Below are positions 5,214 through 8,983 of a DNA stretch of 8,983 nucleotides, piece by piece (the stretch's first letter is position 1; the number at the start of each line of letters is the position of its first letter). Where the stretch lies: contig QNXT01000317.1 in the NCBI GenBank assembly GCA_003973505.1, positions 1-8,983 of the forward strand, given 5' to 3'. Origin of the DNA: Bacteroidota bacterium. Lineage in GTDB: Bacteria; Bacteroidota; Bacteroidia; Bacteroidales; UBA1556. The notes beneath the pieces are model-generated. The model did not search any database. It was not told the DNA's origin and worked only from the letters and a program-made list of their open reading frames with translations. The position numbers were made by a program, and so were the translations under genes.

Positions 5214-6161
5214 ATGAAGGACATAATCCCGGAAATTGATCGGAAATTATTGATGCAGGAGTTGAATGACGACACCTTTATTCGTCGTACGAATAATGGT
5301 AATAAGGAGATTTTCGTGGTTGATTATCACAATGCTCCCAATGTGCTTCAAGAGATTGGTCGTTTGCGTGAAATAACGTTTCGTGCTGCAGGAGGTGGAA
5401 CGGGAAAAGAGGTGGATATCGACGAGTATGATACAGAAGAAAATCCGTTTAAACAATTGGTGGTTTGGGATCCTGTGCAAAAAGATATTGTGGGTGGCTA
5501 TCGCTTTAAAGAAGGACGTGAAATCCTTAAAACGGCAAATGGTGAGCCCAATACACCAACATCGCATTTATTTTGTTTATGCGAGCGATTTGTAAAGGAA
5601 TATCTACCAAATACCATTGAATTGGGACGCTCATTTGTTCAACCTAATTATCAACCTAATTACGATTTGCGAAAAGGTCTTTACTCTCTCGATAATCTAT
5701 GGGATGGTTTGGGCTGCTTAACGGTCGATTATTCGTATGTGGATTATTTCTTTGGTAAAATTACCATGTATCCATCCTTTAATGTGGAGGCTCGTGATTT
5801 TATTTTGTATTTTCTTAATATCTATTTCAAAGATACTAAGGGCTTAATTGAGGCAAAATTTCCAATTAGCTATAAGTTTGAAGAGTCGTATTTGAAAGAG
5901 ATTTTTGTGGGAGATGATTATATAAAGGATTATAAAACATTGAACCATAAAGTACGCTCTTTGGGTGAAAATATTCCTCCTTTGGTTAATTCGTATATGA
6001 ATTTAAGTCCCAATATGAAAGTGTTTGGAACATCTGTGAATGAACGTTTTGGAGATGTGGAGGAAACAGGTATTCTAATCAAAATTGAAGATATATACCC
6101 TGCAAAAAAAGATCGTCATATTCACAATATTAATCGGGAACGTATTCAGTTAGATAAATGA
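5214..6161 (+). CDS. glsB: GNAT-fold N-acyltransferase, glycine-lipid pathway (GlsB-like)
   Basis: A 315-residue protein of the hemolysin/OlsB-type acyltransferase group (Acetyltransf_5). GlsB transfers a 3-hydroxy fatty acyl chain, thought to come from acyl-ACP, to the amino group of glycine, giving the monoacyl lipid that GlsA then esterifies. Signatures: EIGRLREITFRAAGGGTGKE (47-66) followed by VDIDEYD (67-73), matching the family's LR-x-x-x-F-R...D-x-D-x-x-D block. Then VVWDPVQKDIVGGYRF (83-98), and IELGRSFVQPNYQ (135-147), the conserved ELGR acyl-donor/catalytic segment. The length fits stand-alone GlsB rather than the fused OlsF-type enzyme. The start ATG at 5214 has an AT-rich leader without Shine-Dalgarno. 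Its stop overlaps the start of engB (ATGA), indicating translational coupling. The amino acid substrate is inferred. Confidence 0.87.
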   Translation: MKDIIPEIDRKLLMQELNDDTFIRRTNNGNKEIFVVDYHNAPNVLQEIGRLREITFRAAGGGTGKEVDIDEYDTEENPFKQLVVWDPVQKDIVGGYRFKEGREILKTANGEPNTPTSHLFCLCERFVKEYLPNTIELGRSFVQPNYQPNYDLRKGLYSLDNLWDGLGCLTVDYSYVDYFFGKITMYPSFNVEARDFILYFLNIYFKDTKGLIEAKFPISYKFEESYLKEIFVGDDYIKDYKTLNHKVRSLGENIPPLVNSYMNLSPNMKVFGTSVNERFGDVEETGILIKIEDIYPAKKDRHIHNINRERIQLDK

Positions 6162-6763
6162 AAATCACTTCAGCCAAGTTTGTAAAAAGTAGCCCTGATT
6201 TTAGAAAATGTCCCGAGCCTAATAAACCGGAATATGCTTTTATTGGTCGCTCTAATGTGGGTAAGTCTTCATTGATTAATGCGATTACGAATCATAAAAA
6301 ACTCGCTAAAACCTCAGGTACTCCGGGGAAAACTCAGCTGATAAATCATTTTGAAATTAACGATTGGTGGTATTTGGTCGATTTGCCTGGTTATGGCTTT
6401 GCCAAAATCTCTAAAACAATGCGTGCAAAATGGGAAAAGATGATTATGGATTATCTCTACCAGCGTCCAAACCTGATGACGACTTTTATTTTGATAGATT
6501 CTCGGCTTGAACCACAAAAATTGGATAAAGAATTGATTGAATGGTTTGGTAGTAATCAGTTGCCTTTTACGCTTGTGTTTACGAAATCGGATAAGCTTAC
6601 CAAAAAACGTTTGGGCGATAGTTTGCAAGTGTATAAAAACTATCTGAAACAACAATGGGAGGAGCTTCCTCCGATGATTGTTAGCTCTGCTGTGCAAAAA
6701 TTGGGAGTGGACGAGATTCTTGATGTAATTGAAGAATCGAATATGATTTTTCAAAAACAATAG
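6158..6763 (+). CDS. engB: Ribosome biogenesis GTPase EngB (YsxC/YihA)
   Basis: A 201-residue TRAFAC-class GTPase required for maturation of the 50S subunit. All nucleotide-binding motifs are intact: G1 GRSNVGKSS (30-38), the G2 switch region TSGTPGKTQ (52-60), G3 DLPGYGFAK (75-83), G4 TKSDK (142-146) and G5 SSA (176-178). PGKTQLINHF and the DLPGYG wording are specific to EngB rather than Era or Der. The length is normal for the family. The ATG overlaps the glsB TGA by four bases (ATGA), so translation is probably coupled to the acyltransferase. After its TAG there are further in-frame stops close by. It is convergent with gldB, with only 11 nt between the stop codons. Confidence 0.96.
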   Translation: MKITSAKFVKSSPDFRKCPEPNKPEYAFIGRSNVGKSSLINAITNHKKLAKTSGTPGKTQLINHFEINDWWYLVDLPGYGFAKISKTMRAKWEKMIMDYLYQRPNLMTTFILIDSRLEPQKLDKELIEWFGSNQLPFTLVFTKSDKLTKKRLGDSLQVYKNYLKQQWEELPPMIVSSAVQKLGVDEILDVIEESNMIFQKQ

Positions 6764-6772
6764 TGAATAAAT

Positions 6773-6787
6773 GCCTAATTACTAGGC
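6773..6787. terminator. Small palindrome at the engB/gldB convergence (weak bidirectional terminator candidate)
   Basis: GCCTA-ATTAC-TAGGC forms a perfect 5-bp stem with a 5-nt loop, overlapping the last codons of gldB. The plus side continues T-rich. The stem is short, so this is only a candidate, supported mainly by its position between two convergent genes. Confidence 0.3.
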
Positions 6788-7770
6788 TTATATTTCGATT
6801 TTTTAAGTATTTTCTGACTATCTTTTTCCATTAATAACTCAGCCATACTTACATCATTTCGCGCCATATAGGCACTTACGATACGAAATCCAATAAACCA
6901 ACCCGTGCGGGATGGCGATTCTTTTGAGAATACGGCAGTGAAAGGTCCATCTTCCATAAATTTACGAATCAGATTTTGCTCTTTCTTAAACAGAAACTGA
7001 TTGTCAACCATTACAGCCCAAACTTTATCTTCATAATGTTTGCACCATGCATATTGTTTAGCACTATACTTCAAAAGTAAACTATCGGCTATATTGGGTT
7101 GCATGGCTTTGGCAAAATATAAGAGCTTGCCTTGATATATCATCTGGTCGAGCAAACTTTCCCCTTTTTCTTGTTTGGGCATCAAACCACTGGCAATTTC
7201 TGTCATACAGTCGGGAATAATACGTTCCGGAATATACCACTTCGACTGGTATTTTGGGAATCCACTTTTTATGTATATTCTGCTGTTTGGTAGATAATTA
7301 TCCAAGCCAATAATAATATTATTGCCAATAAATTTTACGGGATATTTTACATCAAGCCCCGAAATATAGCTGTAATAATTTAAATAAGTAGCTGCAGGAA
7401 AATAATGATAATAATGTTGCATCGCTTTGGATAAATCTTCTTCTAAACCATCTAAACTGGGAAATTGCTCCATGGTTAAGCGATAGAGCTCCTTCATATA
7501 AGGGTCGCAGAAAAAAGATTTAAGCTCAATCAGAGCCGCTGTGTCGTTAATATCGCCTTGTAAAAACACAGGAAACTCCTTTTGTTTGCTTGGTGCTATT
7601 GCAATAAACGAATCGGCAGGTATGCGAAACATCGCTTGTTCATAGCGTTTTATCTTAACCTTTGGTAAAGGCGTATCGCTCACATCAATATTCAAATCTT
7701 TAGTAGAATCAACACATGCTGTGAACAATATTATAAAACCGAAAATGACAATCAATAGCTTATTATACAT
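6775..7770 (-). CDS. gldB: Gliding motility lipoprotein GldB
   Basis: A 331-residue predicted lipoprotein homologous to GldB, a cell-envelope lipoprotein needed for Flavobacterium gliding and linked to the type IX secretion machinery in that lineage. Its biochemical role is unknown. The start MYNKLLIVIFGFIILFTAC gives a lipoprotein signal peptide with the lipidated Cys at 19; Phe at -3 is a mild variant of the lipobox. Matching family segments in order: KRYEQAMFRI, an acidic central region, IIIGLDNYLP, LLDQMIYQGKLLYFAKAM, W-C-K-H-Y-E-D-KVWAVMVDN, SPSRTGWFIGFRIVSAYM and the C-terminal KSKYKP. A longer open frame reaching into alaS is spurious: the ATG at 7770 directly precedes the signal peptide, 16 nt after the alaS stop. 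It is probably co-transcribed with alaS. gldC, a partner in Flavobacterium, is not adjacent here. Presence of GldB alone does not prove that the cell glides. Confidence 0.9.
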   Translation of the reverse strand: MYNKLLIVIFGFIILFTACVDSTKDLNIDVSDTPLPKVKIKRYEQAMFRIPADSFIAIAPSKQKEFPVFLQGDINDTAALIELKSFFCDPYMKELYRLTMEQFPSLDGLEEDLSKAMQHYYHYFPAATYLNYYSYISGLDVKYPVKFIGNNIIIGLDNYLPNSRIYIKSGFPKYQSKWYIPERIIPDCMTEIASGLMPKQEKGESLLDQMIYQGKLLYFAKAMQPNIADSLLLKYSAKQYAWCKHYEDKVWAVMVDNQFLFKKEQNLIRKFMEDGPFTAVFSKESPSRTGWFIGFRIVSAYMARNDVSMAELLMEKDSQKILKKSKYKPSN

Positions 7771-7786
7771 GGTATTAACCGAATTA

Positions 7787-8983
7787 TTATTTAATAAAGT
7801 CTTTTGCTTTCGCCAAAACATTATCAATACCACTAGCATCTTTTCCGCCGGCAGTTGCAAAGTTGGCTTGGCCACCGCCACCTCCTTTAATCTCTTTTGC
7901 CAATTCCCGAACAATGTTTCCTGCATTCATTCCTCTCGATTCTACTAAGTTCTTCGAAACAGTTACTGCAATAAGAGGTTTGCCATCAGTTACTGTTACA
8001 AAAACCAAGAAAACATCGTCCACTGATTGTGCAATGACTTGAGATAATTTGCGAACATTATTAATGTCGAAATCAATTCTATCGGCGATGAAATTAACTC
8101 CATTAATATTTTCCATCTTGCTAATGGTAGTCTCCTTGGTTGAAATCACCATTAAGTCGCCCAAGATATCCAATTTCTTTGTCAAATCCTTATTGGTTTC
8201 TATCAGCGATTGAACAGCTTTGACTACGTCTTTAGGGTTTTTAAGCGTTTCCTTTATTTTCTTTAGGGTTTTCTTTTGCTCCCATAAATGCTTTTCTGCC
8301 TCCTCAGCGGTTATGGCCTCAATACGTCGCACACCTGAAGCTACAGAAGTTTCTTGAGTAATGGTAAATAAGCCAATATTTCCCGTAGCACTTACATGCG
8401 TACCACCACATAGCTCAATGGAATCACCAAACTGAACTACCCGAACCACATCACCATATTTTTCACCAAATAATGCCATAGCTCCTAATTCTTCGGCTTC
8501 TTTCATGGTGATATCTGTATGAAGATTTAAGGGGTTATTCTTTCGTATTTCTTTATTTACCTTTTGTTCCACCAATAGGATTTCTTCTTCGCTTAGTTTT
8601 TGGAAATGCGAAAAGTCGAAACGCAAATGTGTGGGCATAACCAAAGAGCCTTTTTGCTCAACATGCATGCCTAATACTTCGCGCAAAGCTTTATGCATTA
8701 GGTGTGTAGCGGTGTGGTTGTTGGTTATGGCTTGTCGCCTTTCTTTATCAACTACTGCTGTAAATTCTGCGTCAAGGTTCTTTGGTAACTGCTTGCAGAA
8801 ATGAACAATTAAGCTATTCTCTTTCTTCGTATCAAGAATGCTGATTTTTTCTTTGCCATCGGTTATATAACCTGTGTCGCCAACCTGTCCACCACTTTCG
8901 GCATAGAAAGGAGTAAGGTTGAAAACCAATTGGTATTGCTCTTTTCCTTTTATAGTTTGCTTACGGTAGCGTGTTATTTTTAC
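7787..8983 (-). CDS. alaS: Alanyl-tRNA synthetase, C-terminal part (runs off the right edge)
   Basis: AlaS charges tRNA-Ala and edits mischarged Ser/Gly. The window holds the last 398 codons of a protein normally about 870 residues long; the 5' end lies beyond 8983 and the frame is open to the edge. Visible: PFYAESGGQVGDTG (25-38 of the fragment), the end of the linker before the editing site, the editing-domain zinc ligands HTATH (90-94) and CGGTH (192-196), FSHF and VASGVRRIEA. A charged helical stretch (about 215-265) follows, then the C-Ala domain ending with the glycine run GGGGGQANFATAGG. All editing residues are present, so there is no sign of decay. It is followed after 16 nt by gldB on the same strand. 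Confidence 0.97.
   Translation of the reverse strand, partial: VKITRYRKQTIKGKEQYQLVFNLTPFYAESGGQVGDTGYITDGKEKISILDTKKENSLIVHFCKQLPKNLDAEFTAVVDKERRQAITNNHTATHLMHKALREVLGMHVEQKGSLVMPTHLRFDFSHFQKLSEEEILLVEQKVNKEIRKNNPLNLHTDITMKEAEELGAMALFGEKYGDVVRVVQFGDSIELCGGTHVSATGNIGLFTITQETSVASGVRRIEAITAEEAEKHLWEQKKTLKKIKETLKNPKDVVKAVQSLIETNKDLTKKLDILGDLMVISTKETTISKMENINGVNFIADRIDFDINNVRKLSQVIAQSVDDVFLVFVTVTDGKPLIAVTVSKNLVESRGMNAGNIVRELAKEIKGGGGGQANFATAGGKDASGIDNVLAKAKDFIK

Noticed and set aside
5247..5567. Minus-strand open frame inside glsB (and similar ones inside engB, the lipid kinase and glsA)
   Set aside because: They lie antisense within strongly recognisable genes, show no family features and have unusual composition; they are shadows.
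7771..7926. Longer N-terminus for GldB overlapping the alaS 3' end
   Set aside because: The extension is alaS sequence read in another frame and would bury the lipoprotein signal peptide; the ATG at 7770 fits the family start.

Overview
The window reads as Bacteroidota chromosome, probably a free-living or gliding-type lineage. I place it there because it is AT-rich, starts are mostly without Shine-Dalgarno sequences, the Bacteroidota -7 promoter element TAnnTTTG stands upstream of five genes, and two lineage-typical products are present: the gliding lipoprotein GldB and a split glycine-lipid acyltransferase pair (GlsA/GlsB-like). I cannot name the genus.

Layout, left to right. Bases 1-304 (minus) hold the first 101 codons of lpxK (lipid A 4'-kinase). 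It is divergent from a small DUF975 membrane protein at 445-1041 (plus), with face-to-face TAnnTTTG elements in the 140-nt gap. A 469-nt non-coding stretch (1042-1510) follows and is a small repeat island: degenerate REP-like tandem units, two 25-nt units with palindromic cores, and a 17-bp imperfect hairpin. Next come an App1-type phosphatidate phosphatase-like protein (1511-2455) and, 2 nt later, a diacylglycerol/lipid kinase (2458-3363). A secreted outer-membrane beta-barrel-like protein (3350-4147, minus) converges on the kinase and overlaps its 3' end by 14 nt.

From 4286 to 6763 (plus) lie a lysophospholipid-type O-acyltransferase (GlsA-like), a GNAT-fold N-acyltransferase (GlsB-like) and, sharing an ATGA with glsB, the ribosome-assembly GTPase EngB (YsxC/YihA). 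Eleven bases separate engB from the convergent gldB (6775-7770, minus), which lies 16 nt downstream of alaS. Only the C-terminal 398 codons of alaS are in the window.

Functionally, the window is dominated by envelope lipid metabolism: lipid A synthesis (LpxK), predicted PA-to-DAG dephosphorylation and lipid phosphorylation (App1-like plus DAG kinase-like) and aminolipid synthesis (GlsA plus GlsB). Two essential translation genes (engB, alaS) and one motility/secretion lipoprotein sit among them. I see no defence system, mobile-element gene, CRISPR array, tRNA or rRNA. The most interesting points are the App1/lipid-kinase pair, the aminolipid gene coupled to engB, the near-leaderless lpxK start and the 1042-1510 repeat island.
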